The notes below the pieces were generated by a model that saw nothing but the letters and a program-made list of their open reading frames with translations, was not told where the DNA came from and made no database searches. 35,742 bases of DNA from JBHIET01 sp046760785. Its GTDB lineage: Bacteria > Chloroflexota > Anaerolineae > B4-G1. The translations under genes were made by a program, and so were the position numbers. Below, one piece after another: positions 7,801-14,164 of this stretch. The stretch lies in assembly GCA_046760785.1 (NCBI GenBank), contig JBHIET010000029.1, positions 1 to 35,742 of the forward strand, in the 5' to 3' direction. Within the stretch, counting starts at the first letter, position 1, and every line of letters begins with the position of its first letter.

Positions 7801-8093
7801 AGGTGGCCGCCGAGGCGCCAGGCTATCTCGTCTTGACCGACGCCTGGTACCCTGGCTGGGAGGCGATGGTGGACGGCGAGTCGGTGGTGGTTCACCGGGC
7901 CAACTTACTCTTCCGTGCCATCGTCTTGGACGCCGGGGAGCATTGCGTCGTCTTCACGTTCCGCCCGACGAGCCTGCACATCGGCGCGGGTGTGAGCCTG
8001 GTGGGGCTGGTTGGTCTGATCGTCGCCGCGCTTGCATTGTCCAAAGCCAGGCACAATGATATAATGCATTTTGGAAAGGAGGCTGAACGATGA
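4818..8093 (+). CDS. YfhO-type large membrane protein with repeat-derived insertions
   Basis: A 1091-residue protein with about a dozen hydrophobic segments in the first 530 residues, then an extracytoplasmic beta-rich region ending in a last membrane segment. Family-typical stretches are SGDVFTYFYPYWAEATRAV, PLWNPYLFMGAPFLANSQVG and FFYPLNWPLWLL near the N-terminus, and APGYLVLTDAWYPGWEAMVD near the C-terminus. YfhO proteins are GT-C-like enzymes implicated in glycosylating surface polymers such as lipoteichoic acid. ATGA overlaps with both neighbours show tight coupling. Residues about 902-977 are encoded by an inserted repeat element, others by heptamers (about 349-362) and short repeats (about 757-795). 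Residues 1-19 also come from a heptamer tract, so the ATG at 4875 (MAIVLLWLLV) is an alternative start. The inserts probably form disordered loops. Confidence 0.85.
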   Translation: MNNDSTNLRSPISNLLDDFMAIVLLWLLVIASFWRIALAGRVLASGDVFTYFYPYWAEATRAVRAGRLPLWNPYLFMGAPFLANSQVGFFYPLNWPLWLLLPAHQSVHLTIVLHLCLAALNGYLWGRTSLRLGRVGAWTVGATFALGGYLGAQVEHVNQLQGLAWLPLMLMLYDMILVKVEDGSAKQKRLRLLECLQLLGSPATLASVRCAFAGLAIVVGLVLLAGHTQTAFISLVGLAAYGLGLALWRGVRQREWRPLARRAALLAAVAGLGMALAAVQLIPTWELSRLSVRSEGLPFNERVSFSLSPFYLARALLPGFAEPVPPEHIEHVAYVGIAGLALAAIAICNAQHATRNLQSAIFLLALGLFLSLGLYNPLYLLLARYVPGFAHFRVPARWLALYAAGVAALAGWGADRLFHRRGRVGWRGLLSFAVVLVALATWAVVGVRIGEGGRVGWSNVVGWAAATVLALGLLMMTRRAPRWAAVGLLVLLIVELFTAGTSLPHSRATAPQAFTSLRPAIAHLLASNPPAPLAREGQGGGSRFISMSDITFDPGDLPEIEAIYGPQLSADALYDYIIAAKHKEVLSPDLPLAFGIPAVDGYDGGVLPLARYVALQHLFLPEGEVSIDGRLRENLSAIPAGRWLSLFNVRYIITDKLRDAWLDDVFYDLQFGAHLERGESAAVAHVPQFEATALGVVSYLRGAAALPDGAVVGVVEVGFGEGITCTFELRAGEHTAEGLYGPSVAHAQAPVGDHLWPPALSSPKGQVEGGQPEGNDYVTRLRWPDSVLSEAEGAAAPATVVVRATLPEGELVVRGVSLIDERTGGFQALVLSDQGRFRLAHSGDVKIYENLDVLGPAFLVHEALVAADDEEALALMRDAAFDPAAKVVLSGETWRRFQPSPGCELLLGPRRSSGVLSLSKGRRFRSSSEAYRDQAGYAKPLAWLRRELSRMVSICRSLRSQLLNQRSLNTASGLSSIGCDSIRVTHYAPERVEIEVAAEAPGYLVLTDAWYPGWEAMVDGESVVVHRANLLFRAIVLDAGEHCVVFTFRPTSLHIGAGVSLVGLVGLIVAALALSKARHNDIMHFGKEAER
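4835..4862. repeat. Heptanucleotide tract at the YfhO-type start
   Basis: Units CAATCTC, CGATCTC, CAATCTC, CAACCTT directly after the ATG at 4818. They supply residues of the N-terminal extension (NLRSPISNLL) that precedes the first membrane segment. Confidence 0.8.
5861..5902. repeat. Six-copy heptanucleotide tract inside the YfhO-type gene
   Basis: Units CAATGCG, CAACACG, CAACACG, CAATCTG, CAATCTG, CAATCTT, 42 bp in all. Six units are 42 bp, a multiple of three, so the present copy number keeps the frame; gain or loss of one unit would not. It encodes NAQHATRNLQSAIF between two membrane segments. Confidence 0.9.
7088..7200. repeat. Two short interspersed repeat copies in the YfhO-type gene
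   Basis: CCCTGAGTTCACCGAAGGG (from 7093) followed by AAGTCGAAGGG, and CCTGAGCGAAGCCGAAGGGG (from 7178), belong to the same short CCTGAGC...GAAGGG family found at 7561-7579, 11340-11358 and in three enzyme genes. Both are read through in frame. Confidence 0.6.
7493..7524. repeat. Perfect 13-bp inverted repeat (REP-like hairpin) in coding sequence
   Basis: AACCTGGCGAAGG at 7493-7505 and CCTTCGCCAGGTT at 7512-7524 are exact reverse complements around a six-base loop (TTCCAG). It lies inside the YfhO-type frame and touches the left direct repeat of the inserted element at 7522. Confidence 0.9.
7522..7756. mobile_element. MITE-like element A, inserted in frame in the YfhO-type gene
   Basis: The direct repeat GTTGTGA occurs at 7522-7528 and 7750-7756. 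Just inside are inverted ends TTACTACTCGGGCCG (7530-7544) and, read on the other strand from 7748, ATACTACTCAGGCCG. The interior holds the short repeat TCCTGAGCCTGTCGAAGGG and a long imperfect hairpin (GGTCGAGTAGCGAAGCGTA ... CTACTCAACCAGCGCTCG) shared with elements B and C. Element plus one direct repeat is 228 bp, exactly 76 codons, and no stop arises in the host frame. No transposase is encoded. Confidence 0.65.
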
Positions 8094-8761
8094 ATACCGT
8101 GAACCGTATTGTCGTGGTGATCCTGCTGTTAGTTGCCATGGTACTGTGTACCATTACGCTGGTGTTTCCCGTGCGAGCGCTGGATGCAGTCGCGCGGCAA
8201 CCGGCCGCGCTGGCGGACTCGCTCAGGGGGTTTGAGCGGTACAGCCCTGAATGGTTCGGGCGGGTGTTGCTGGGCGGCCTTTTCGCCCTGACACTGGACA
8301 TCATCTTCGGCTTACTCATTGTCCTAGAGGTGCGCCGACCCAAGCCGAAGGCCATCCGCGTCGAAAAGGCCGATGGTGGGGAGGTGCAGGTCAGCGTCGC
8401 CTCCATCGCTGACCGGCTGAAGTACGAGGTAGACCAACTCTCCAGCGTCATACGCACCAGGCCGAAGATCTCGGCCAAGCGCGGCGGCGTCGTGGTCGAA
8501 CTGAACGTGGAGACGGCGGCCGGGATTGACGTGCCGGAGAAGGCCAGGCAGATCGTGGAGACGGCTCAGCAGGTGGTCGAGGAGAAGATGGGACTCAAAC
8601 TGGCCCGGCCTCCTAAGGTCAACCTGCGTGCCGTGCCCTACTCCAAGATGCCGAGAGGTCGTGCTGAGTGGAAAGAGGAGCCGCCCGCTATGCCTTATCC
8701 CAGGACGCCGGAGGCTTCCGAAATGTCGGAAGAGGATCTGCCTGCTTTGCCGGAGGACTAG
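8090..8761 (+). CDS. amaP: AmaP-like membrane anchor protein (alkaline shock response type)
   Basis: A 223-residue protein with two membrane segments (about residues 7-27, VVVILLLVAMVLCTITLVFP, and 59-81, LLGGLFALTLDIIFGLLIVL). A cytoplasmic region follows with VQVSVASIADRLKYEVDQL and VVVELNVETAAGIDVPEKAR, resembling the Asp23-like fold of AmaP, which anchors Asp23 proteins at the membrane in Gram-positive bacteria. The tail (about 185-223) is acidic and proline-rich. The start codon overlaps the YfhO-type stop by ATGA. Its stop shares the bases CTAG with the stop of the converging gene. No Asp23 gene lies in the window, so the partner must be elsewhere. The family assignment is fairly sure; the role in this organism is inferred. 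Confidence 0.72.
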   Translation: MNTVNRIVVVILLLVAMVLCTITLVFPVRALDAVARQPAALADSLRGFERYSPEWFGRVLLGGLFALTLDIIFGLLIVLEVRRPKPKAIRVEKADGGEVQVSVASIADRLKYEVDQLSSVIRTRPKISAKRGGVVVELNVETAAGIDVPEKARQIVETAQQVVEEKMGLKLARPPKVNLRAVPYSKMPRGRAEWKEEPPAMPYPRTPEASEMSEEDLPALPED

Positions 8762-9324
8762 TCGGACTGGACCTGGCCGGAGATAGTCATCTCTCCTTCA
8801 CCAACTTGCACGTCGGTGATGACGACCTCGATCTCCTCAAACCGGGCAGCTTCGGATAACTCCTCGTTGAGTACGTCAGTCAATGTCTCCAGGATCGGTT
8901 TGGGGATGGGCAGCGGGCCGACGGCGATCTCTTCGACCGTGATGCCGAGTTCGCCACCTGTGGCTGTGATGGAGAAGGCGACCAGACTGGGCAGGGCCAG
9001 TGAATCGGCCACGTGCACCGTGACGTAGACTTCGACGCGGCCGTTGCGGAAGTGTACCTGGGGTTCACCGATGGGCGATGGCTCTTCTCGCTTGGCGAGT
9101 GCTTGTGCCACCAGCGAGGTCATCTCCTCTTCGGTGATAGTGATGGTGACGGAATCGTCCGTGCTCTGCTCTGCCTCGGCCATCCGTTCCTCGAAGCGGC
9201 GGATCGCCTCGTCGGAGGGGGTGATGGTGTAAGGCGGCTGCGGGCCGCCCAAGATCGTGCAGCAGCAACAGGCCTGCGCGGCGACGACCAGTGCAATGAG
9301 CGGAGCCAGAATGTGTGAACGCAT
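8758..9324 (-). CDS. Predicted secreted lipoprotein-like protein, unknown function
   Basis: A 188-residue protein with an N-terminal hydrophobic signal (MRSHILAPLIALVVAAQA) ending in four cysteines in a row, CCCC. The first could be lipidated, although AQAC is a weak lipobox. The mature part begins Pro-rich (LGGPQPPYTITPSDEAIRRF), then has TITITEEEMTSLVAQALAK and a beta-rich domain (VHFRNGRVEVYVTVHVADSL, ELGITVEEIAVGPLPIPKPI). This resembles proteins with LmeA/DUF2993- or YpmS-like lipid-binding folds, but the match is not firm. A good AGGAGG site precedes the ATG. It is divergent from scpB and converges with the AmaP-like gene, sharing the CTAG stop bases. Confidence 0.72.
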   Translation of the reverse strand: MRSHILAPLIALVVAAQACCCCTILGGPQPPYTITPSDEAIRRFEERMAEAEQSTDDSVTITITEEEMTSLVAQALAKREEPSPIGEPQVHFRNGRVEVYVTVHVADSLALPSLVAFSITATGGELGITVEEIAVGPLPIPKPILETLTDVLNEELSEAARFEEIEVVITDVQVGEGEMTISGQVQSD

Positions 9325-9354
9325 CGTTGCCTCCTGGGTATTGATGGTTGCTAA

Positions 9355-9382
9355 TTGAACCGGAGTTCCTTTGAATTATAGC
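9355..9382 (+). promoter_or_regulatory. Possible promoter of scpB
   Basis: TTGAAC at 9355-9360, a 16-bp spacer and TATAGC at 9377-9382. The -10 box overlaps the possible TTG start at 9371, which favours the downstream GTG at 9398 as the start of scpB. Confidence 0.4.
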
Positions 9383-9397
9383 ACAAGCAGTGGCGAG

Positions 9398-9937
9398 GTG
9401 AAAGACGACGGTATCCTCAGCCTGGCGGGGCGGGTGGAGAGCCTGCTCTTCGTGGCCGATGCTCCTGTCTCCGTCGGCCGCTTGGCGGAGGCGTTGGAGG
9501 CTACAGCGGGACAGGTCGAGCGGGCGCTGACTGATCTGGAGGCCGCCTATGCTGGACGCGGCCTGCGCTTGCAGCGGGTCAACAACCGCGTACAACTCAT
9601 CACCGCACCGCAGGCCGCGCCCTTTGTCGAACGCTTCCTGGGTCTGGAGGCGCGCACGCGTCTTTCACGCGCTGCGCTCGAGACACTGGCCATCGTTGCC
9701 TATCGCCAGCCGATCACCCGGCCCGAGATCGAGGCCATCCGGGGCGTCAATTCGGATAGCGTCCTGCGCACCCTGTTGGGCCTCGGGCTGATCGAGGAAG
9801 TGGGACGAGCGGTGACCGTGGGCCGCCCCATTCTCTATGGCACCACCTTCGAGTTCCTGCAGCACTTCGGGCTGCGCAATCTGGAGGAGTTGCCGTCGTT
9901 GGGGGAGTTGCCGGCCGGTGAGGGTGAGGAGACGTGA
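9398..9937 (+). CDS. scpB: Segregation and condensation protein B
   Basis: ScpB is a kleisin-associated winged-helix subunit of the SMC-ScpAB complex that compacts and separates chromosomes. The sequence shows the family's N-terminal helix (ILSLAGRVESLLFVADAPVS), the first winged helix up to GRGLRLQRVNNRVQLITAP, and the highly typical LSRAALETLAIVAYRQPITR followed by PEIEAIRGVNSDSVLRTLL in the second. I start at the GTG at 9398 (179 residues), a usual length; a TTG at 9371 would add nine residues but overlaps promoter-like sequence. No scpA lies next to it. The next gene overlaps its stop codon, so the two are probably cotranscribed, with no obvious functional link. Confidence 0.92.
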   Translation: MKDDGILSLAGRVESLLFVADAPVSVGRLAEALEATAGQVERALTDLEAAYAGRGLRLQRVNNRVQLITAPQAAPFVERFLGLEARTRLSRAALETLAIVAYRQPITRPEIEAIRGVNSDSVLRTLLGLGLIEEVGRAVTVGRPILYGTTFEFLQHFGLRNLEELPSLGELPAGEGEET

Positions 9938-11031
9938 TGGAGAGATGCCCTTGGAGACCGCGGCCTCGCGTCGTCGCCTCCCTGCTGGCGTTGGCCGGGG
10001 CGCTGCTGTGTCTGGTTGGGCCGACGCTTCCTGCCGTGGCCCAGGATGGTCGTGTGCTACAGGTCTGGCCTGATCGTACTGTTGGCGTCACTTCTGGGCT
10101 GTTGGAGGGTTCCGCAGAGCACGACGCTGCGCAAGTGCTCCCCTTCGGCGTCTGCTGCGAATCCAGCAGCGGCAGCGTACAGGCGCGCACTTACCTGCAC
10201 TTCCCGCTCGACGTGTTCCCCCCTGGCACCGAGATCCTGCAGGCCACGTTGCACGTGTACGTGGACGCTGGCTCGAGCTCAGGGGAGGCGACGTTTGGTG
10301 CATATCGCGTCCTGGAGTCGTGGGAGGAGGAGAGTGGGGGCGGCGACCCGGCTACCTGGCCCGCGCTTCTCACTTCGCCCATCGCCGTCGAGACAGTCCG
10401 TCTCGACGTGGTGGCACCAGCGCTGCCTGCGTCTACCCCCACCGCCACTCCCGTTCTCACCCTCTCGCCGCCCTCGACACCAGCGGCTACGTCCACGCCG
10501 GAAGCCACGCTGCCCACCCCTACGCCTCCTACTTCGCCCCTGCTCACGCCCACGTCCTTCACTTCGCCGCTGCCCACGCCGACGACCAGGCCAACCACGA
10601 GGCCTACCCCCTCCCCCCCTGCCTCGACGCCATCCGCGCCAACTCCTTCTCCGCCAGCCGACGGGCCGGTGGTGACGCTCGGACAGGCGGCGGGGACCTG
10701 GCTCGAGTGGGACGTCACTGCACTGATGCGGGCCTGGATGGCGGGAGAGGTGGCCGACTATGGATTGGCGCTGGCCTCCGTGCCCAGCCCCGATGCCGAT
10801 CCGGAGACAGCAGGCGACTTGCTTGTGGCGCGTTGGCTCGCCACTGACGATCCCGAGACAAAGCCCTACCTCATCGCCGAGTTCACCGTCCACCCGGTCA
10901 CACCCACGCCAACGGCCACGCCTGCGCCGATCCTGCCTCACGCCGGGGATGCTGTGGGGTGGGGAGGCGCGGGGGTGTTGCTCGTCGGGGCGGCGCTGCT
11001 GATGCTGGGACTGGCCGTGCGGCGCAGGTAG
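9937..11031 (+). CDS. Secreted DNRLRE-domain protein with Pro/Thr/Ser linker and sorting-like C-terminus
   Basis: The ATG at 9937 shares a base with the scpB stop; a GTG at 9934 is also possible. A signal peptide covers about residues 1-36 (ALLCLVGPTLPAVAQ). A beta-sandwich of the DNRLRE/CBM96 type follows (QARTYLHFPLDVFPPGTEI, LQATLHVYVDAGSSSGEATF). It is interrupted by about 85 residues very rich in Pro, Thr and Ser (about 164-246), and resumes with the typical WLEWDVTALMRAWMAGEVA. The C-terminus is LPHAGDAVGWGG, a hydrophobic segment and RRR, arranged like a sortase signal with LPHAG in place of LPxTG. The protein is therefore probably displayed on the cell surface. The ligand is unknown. 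Confidence 0.8.
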   Translation: MERCPWRPRPRVVASLLALAGALLCLVGPTLPAVAQDGRVLQVWPDRTVGVTSGLLEGSAEHDAAQVLPFGVCCESSSGSVQARTYLHFPLDVFPPGTEILQATLHVYVDAGSSSGEATFGAYRVLESWEEESGGGDPATWPALLTSPIAVETVRLDVVAPALPASTPTATPVLTLSPPSTPAATSTPEATLPTPTPPTSPLLTPTSFTSPLPTPTTRPTTRPTPSPPASTPSAPTPSPPADGPVVTLGQAAGTWLEWDVTALMRAWMAGEVADYGLALASVPSPDADPETAGDLLVARWLATDDPETKPYLIAEFTVHPVTPTPTATPAPILPHAGDAVGWGGAGVLLVGAALLMLGLAVRRR

Positions 11032-11040
11032 TCCAGTTCT

Positions 11041-11115
11041 ATGCGTGCCGATCTGCACGTTCACACCACTGCGTCCGATGGTCGCTGGCCGCCGGAGCGC
11101 GTCGTGGCTGAGTAG
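11041..11115 (+). pseudogene. Truncated PHP-domain protein (N-terminal remnant)
   Basis: Twenty-four codons starting at ATG 11041 read MRADLHVHTTASDGRWPPER and end VVAE before a TAG. DLHVHTTASDG is the unmistakable first metal-binding motif of PHP-domain phosphoesterases (HxH then SDG). An intact PHP protein has over 200 more residues. Directly after the stop comes a repeat hairpin (11116-11163) and then element B, so the gene looks destroyed by repeat insertion. No later PHP motifs are visible downstream. Confidence 0.75.
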
Positions 11116-11191
11116 GGGCAGGTCTTGCACCCTTCGGGCTGAGCCTCGGGACGAAGCCTGCCCACCAGGGCGACCGCAAGGGTTCGCTCCT
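11116..11191. repeat. Two nested REP-like hairpins after the PHP remnant
   Basis: GGGCAGG at 11116-11122 pairs with CCTGCCC at 11157-11163. AGGGCGACC at 11167-11175 pairs imperfectly with GGGTTCGCTCCT at 11180-11191 across a GCAA loop. They have no coding content that I recognise. Confidence 0.65.
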
Positions 11192-11404
11192 ACATTTGTT
11201 AGCACGAATAAGTCCTGGGTTAACTCAAGAGGCTGGCGAGCGTCGGTCGAGTGCGAAGCGTATAGAGACCAGCGAGTGGGTTCTCGAGTGCAACCCGCTT
11301 GGTCTCGATATGGCCTTCGGCCTACTCGACGAGCGCTCGTCCTGAGCCTGTCGAAGGGCTAGCCTCTTTCTTGACCCAACGGTTATTCGCGCTAACCTAC
11401 ATTT
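11190..11404. mobile_element. MITE-like element B beside the PHP remnant
   Basis: The direct repeat CTACATTT flanks the element at 11190-11197 and 11397-11404. Inside are imperfect inverted ends about 38 bp long: the left starts GTTAGCACGAATAA at 11198 and the right, read on the other strand from 11396, starts GTTAGCGCGAATAA. Both continue through TGGGT to GAGGCT. The centre (about 11230-11340) is the hairpin core shared with elements A and C, and TCCTGAGCCTGTCGAAGGG is repeated exactly at 11340-11358. The element is 199 bp and encodes no transposase. Confidence 0.7.
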
Positions 11405-11561
11405 CGAGAGGTACGAACGGATTGTACGTTCTGCTTGGTGAGTGCGCCCAAGAGCCGTTGGAGGCCCCGCTGAAGATTGAGGGCCAGGATCAGCGGCGTT
11501 CAATCGCCGGCCGGCATGTGCTGATTGTGGGGTGTCGTCGGTTAGGGCGTGGATGGAGCGA
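11405..11561 (+). other. Non-coding or decayed stretch before the radical SAM gene
   Basis: No intact gene is visible. One frame reads APLKIEGQDQRRSIAGRHVL followed by IVGCRRLGRG. The part HVLIVGCRRLGR resembles the Rossmann motif HVLIVGCGRLGR of TrkA/KTN-type NAD-binding proteins with one Gly changed to Arg, so it may be a decayed gene fragment. The evidence is thin. Confidence 0.3.
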
Positions 11562-14078
11562 ATGAAACTAACGCGCAGTTGGGTGATGAACCTGAAGCAG
11601 ATCGAACCCTTCCTCCCTTTCGCTAACCCCACGTTCGGTAATCTCGACTTTGAGGAAGCATCCTACCACGTACTGATCGTCCGGCTGTCCCCCTTGCGGG
11701 ACGTAGACCGCTCCATACCCCACCTCTTCCTCTTCCAGGAAGTGCGACGGGCGCTGCGGGGCGCGTTCATTGATATGGCCTTCCTTCCCTCTGCGGGAGA
11801 GCGGGCGCTGTTTGAGCAAGAGGGCATCCCCTTCCTCATCGGTACTCAATCGCTGCGCTCCGCTGACGAATTCGACTTGCTCCTGATCTCCAATGCCTAC
11901 ACGCTGGAACTGATCAACCTGCCCTACCTGCTGATCCACTCCGGGTTTCCGCTCTTCGCCAGCCAGCGCGGGCCGGAGTGGCCGATCATCATCCTCGGCG
12001 GGTCCAACGCTATGGCCGCCCAGTCCATCATCCGCGAGGACGGCGACAGCCTGGTGGACGGCATCTTCTTCGGTGAGGGAGAGGGGTTGGTCGGCGACCT
12101 GGTGCGCTTGTTGCGAGTCGGCGAGTCAGCGAGTCAGCGGGGCGGCGAGACGGCAAGGAGGGAATTGCTGGAGCGAGCAGCCCAACAAATATTGGGACTC
12201 TGGATAGCAGGCTCGTTACATCCTACTCAGAAAGCCGTCCTTCACAGACCGGAAGCGCGGCTTCTGCCGGTAGAGTACCCCCTGCTGAACAGCCCAGAGG
12301 CGCACACGTCCAATCTTCAGATCAACTATGGTTGTCCTGCGTTCTGCTCCTTCTGCTTCGAGGGGTATGACCGCAAGCCGTACCGCGAACTCCCCCTGGA
12401 TGACGTCCTATCCGCTGCCCGCCAGATCAAGCAGGCGCAGGGTGTCGAGGAGCTGAACCTGTACAGCTTCAATTTCAACACACACCAGGACATTCTGGAG
12501 ATGATCCTGGAGCTGCATCGGCTTTTCGACCGGGTGAGCTTCAAGAGCCAGCGATTGGACGTGCTGCAACACACCGAGACCTTGCTGGAGGCGGAGGTCG
12601 AGGCGGACAAGCGGGAGTTTACTTTGGGCATCGAGGGGATCAGCCAGCGTCAGCGGGCGTGGCTGCACAAGAGCCTGTCCACGGAAGACATCACAGCTCT
12701 GCTGGATCGCCTCTTCGCGCTCAAGATCCGCCGGGTCAAGCTGTTTTACGTTCTGACTGGCTACGAAATCAACGAGGACATCGAGGAGTTTCGTCAGTTC
12801 CTGAAGTGGCTCAAAGAGGCCCGCCGCTCCTGGAATCGGCACACGCGCGTGGTCTTTAGCTTTGGGCTGCTGATCCGTATGCCATTTACGCCGCTGCGCT
12901 ATGACCGGCTCTTTCTTGATGAGCAGGCGTGGTGGCCGTTGATCGGGCAGGTCAAATCGGCCTGCGAAACCAACGGGTTCGAGTTCCGACTGGCCTTCGA
13001 TTGGCCCGCCTACGCGGTCAGTCAGGTGCTGGCGCTGGGCGGATACTGGCTGGTGGAGCCGATCGTGGCGCTGGCCCGGAAGGGATATTGCTTCGACGCC
13101 ACGTTGCCGCCGGAGTATTGGGACGAACTCAAGGGATGGATGGAGCGGACGGGGCGCTGGAGCGAGGAGTTCCTGGGCGAGAAGGGACCGGACTATCCCT
13201 TCGCGTTGGAGTTCGTCGAGTCGAACGTGCCGGCCGAGTTTTTGTATCGTCAGTATCGGGAGGCCCGGTCGAGAGTGGACGGCGACTACTGCCTGGGGGC
13301 CGGTGGACAGCCCGGTCGCTGCCTGGGGTGCGGGGCTTGTGTGGACGAGGAGCAGCGTCGGGCGATCACGCGCCATCGAATCCGTCAGCCAGAGCGCGGG
13401 CCATACCTGGCCCAACTGCGCGAGGTGGTGGCCCGCAAGCGACGGCTGCAGCCAGCGTACTTCTTGCTGCGTTTGGACCCGTGGCTCGCCGGGGTTCTGC
13501 CCGAGTTTCTCAACGGGCTCGTCTTCAAGGAACTCCTCGCCCGCTACCCCGAGCTGGTGGATAACCTCCTGGCCGTGCGGGAGAGCCTGTTCACCCTCCA
13601 TCCCAACGACCGCCGCTTTCCCTCCGTGAGCGGGGAGGCCGTCTTCGGCCTGAAAGCGTGGGACGTCGAAGCGTTGCGGCGCACGCTGGCCGATCCGCGC
13701 GGGCGTGTGGGGCTGGACTTCGAGATCGTGGGGCCTGCCGAGAGGTTCACTCCGGGCGCATTCACCAGGCTGCATCTGGACGTGCACTTGCCGGGAGACC
13801 TCTTCCCCGAACCGCGCGTCCGGCTGGAGCAGTACCTGCGCGGCGCGTATCTGCCGTATTCGCTGCGGCGGGAGGACAGCGGCTATCGTTTCGACCTAGC
13901 CCGTAAAGCACTCAAGAAAAAGATTCTGTTCGACGGCTCGTTCGAGACGCGGGAGGAGGGTTTCTTCGCCAGCCTGGACGTGGGGCCGAAGTTCGACCTG
14001 CTGGCGTTCTTGCAGACGTTTGGGGAAAAGCACCTGAGCCGCCACGCGCAGGTGCGGGTCTCGATGATCCAGTGGTAG
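11562..14078 (+). CDS. Large radical SAM protein with N-terminal B12-binding-like domain and second Cys cluster
   Basis: I use ATG 11562 (838 residues), preceded by GGAG; ATG 11586 and GTG 11532 are alternatives. Residues 1 to about 190 look like a cobalamin-binding-type Rossmann domain (YHVLIVRLSPL, FDLLLISNAYTLELINLPYL, PIIILGGSNAM, GIFFGEGEG). The radical SAM domain starts with INYGCPAFCSFCFEGYDRKP, cluster cysteines C258, C262 and C265 (CX3CX2C). A second group, C577, C587, C590 and C593 (CLGCGAC), could hold another Fe-S cluster or zinc. About 240 further C-terminal residues have no domain I can name. The layout resembles uncharacterised TIGR03960/DUF2344-type proteins. Substrate and reaction are unknown. 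An octamer tract (12115-12154) encodes a polar loop, GESASQRGGETARRE. Confidence 0.82.
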   Translation: MKLTRSWVMNLKQIEPFLPFANPTFGNLDFEEASYHVLIVRLSPLRDVDRSIPHLFLFQEVRRALRGAFIDMAFLPSAGERALFEQEGIPFLIGTQSLRSADEFDLLLISNAYTLELINLPYLLIHSGFPLFASQRGPEWPIIILGGSNAMAAQSIIREDGDSLVDGIFFGEGEGLVGDLVRLLRVGESASQRGGETARRELLERAAQQILGLWIAGSLHPTQKAVLHRPEARLLPVEYPLLNSPEAHTSNLQINYGCPAFCSFCFEGYDRKPYRELPLDDVLSAARQIKQAQGVEELNLYSFNFNTHQDILEMILELHRLFDRVSFKSQRLDVLQHTETLLEAEVEADKREFTLGIEGISQRQRAWLHKSLSTEDITALLDRLFALKIRRVKLFYVLTGYEINEDIEEFRQFLKWLKEARRSWNRHTRVVFSFGLLIRMPFTPLRYDRLFLDEQAWWPLIGQVKSACETNGFEFRLAFDWPAYAVSQVLALGGYWLVEPIVALARKGYCFDATLPPEYWDELKGWMERTGRWSEEFLGEKGPDYPFALEFVESNVPAEFLYRQYREARSRVDGDYCLGAGGQPGRCLGCGACVDEEQRRAITRHRIRQPERGPYLAQLREVVARKRRLQPAYFLLRLDPWLAGVLPEFLNGLVFKELLARYPELVDNLLAVRESLFTLHPNDRRFPSVSGEAVFGLKAWDVEALRRTLADPRGRVGLDFEIVGPAERFTPGAFTRLHLDVHLPGDLFPEPRVRLEQYLRGAYLPYSLRREDSGYRFDLARKALKKKILFDGSFETREEGFFASLDVGPKFDLLAFLQTFGEKHLSRHAQVRVSMIQW
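12115..12154. repeat. Octanucleotide tandem tract in the radical SAM gene
   Basis: Five consecutive units: GAGTCGGC, GAGTCAGC, GAGTCAGC, GGGGCGGC, GAGACGGC. They encode a polar loop between the B12-like domain and the radical SAM domain. As with the heptamers, a change of one unit would shift the frame. Confidence 0.8.
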
Positions 14079-14113
14079 CAGGGAACTGCACCGACCTTGA
14101 GAGTTGGTGATTC

Positions 14114-14164
14114 CCCGCGCCGCCCGGCTTCGACGTGACTCAACCCGGGTCACGGCGGCGCGGG
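14114..14164. terminator. Long GC-rich hairpin between converging genes
   Basis: CCCGCGCCGCC at 14114-14124 is the exact reverse complement of 14154-14164. An inner GTGAC/GTCAC pair (14135-14139, 14149-14153) stacks on the right arm, with a ten-base bulge on the left. It lies between the converging radical SAM and MBL genes and overlaps the last codons of the MBL gene. There is no T-run, so it may be a factor-assisted bidirectional terminator or another repeat hairpin. Confidence 0.45.

Noticed and set aside
10430..10670. The Pro/Thr/Ser-rich stretch of the DNRLRE gene as a tandem DNA repeat
   Set aside because: The codons repeat loosely (CCC ACG, ACG CCC) but no fixed unit length is kept; it is protein-level low complexity.
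12408..13787. A 459-codon open frame opposite the radical SAM gene
   Set aside because: Shadow frame of a GC-rich gene; no ribosome binding site at a suitable place and no family-like sequence.
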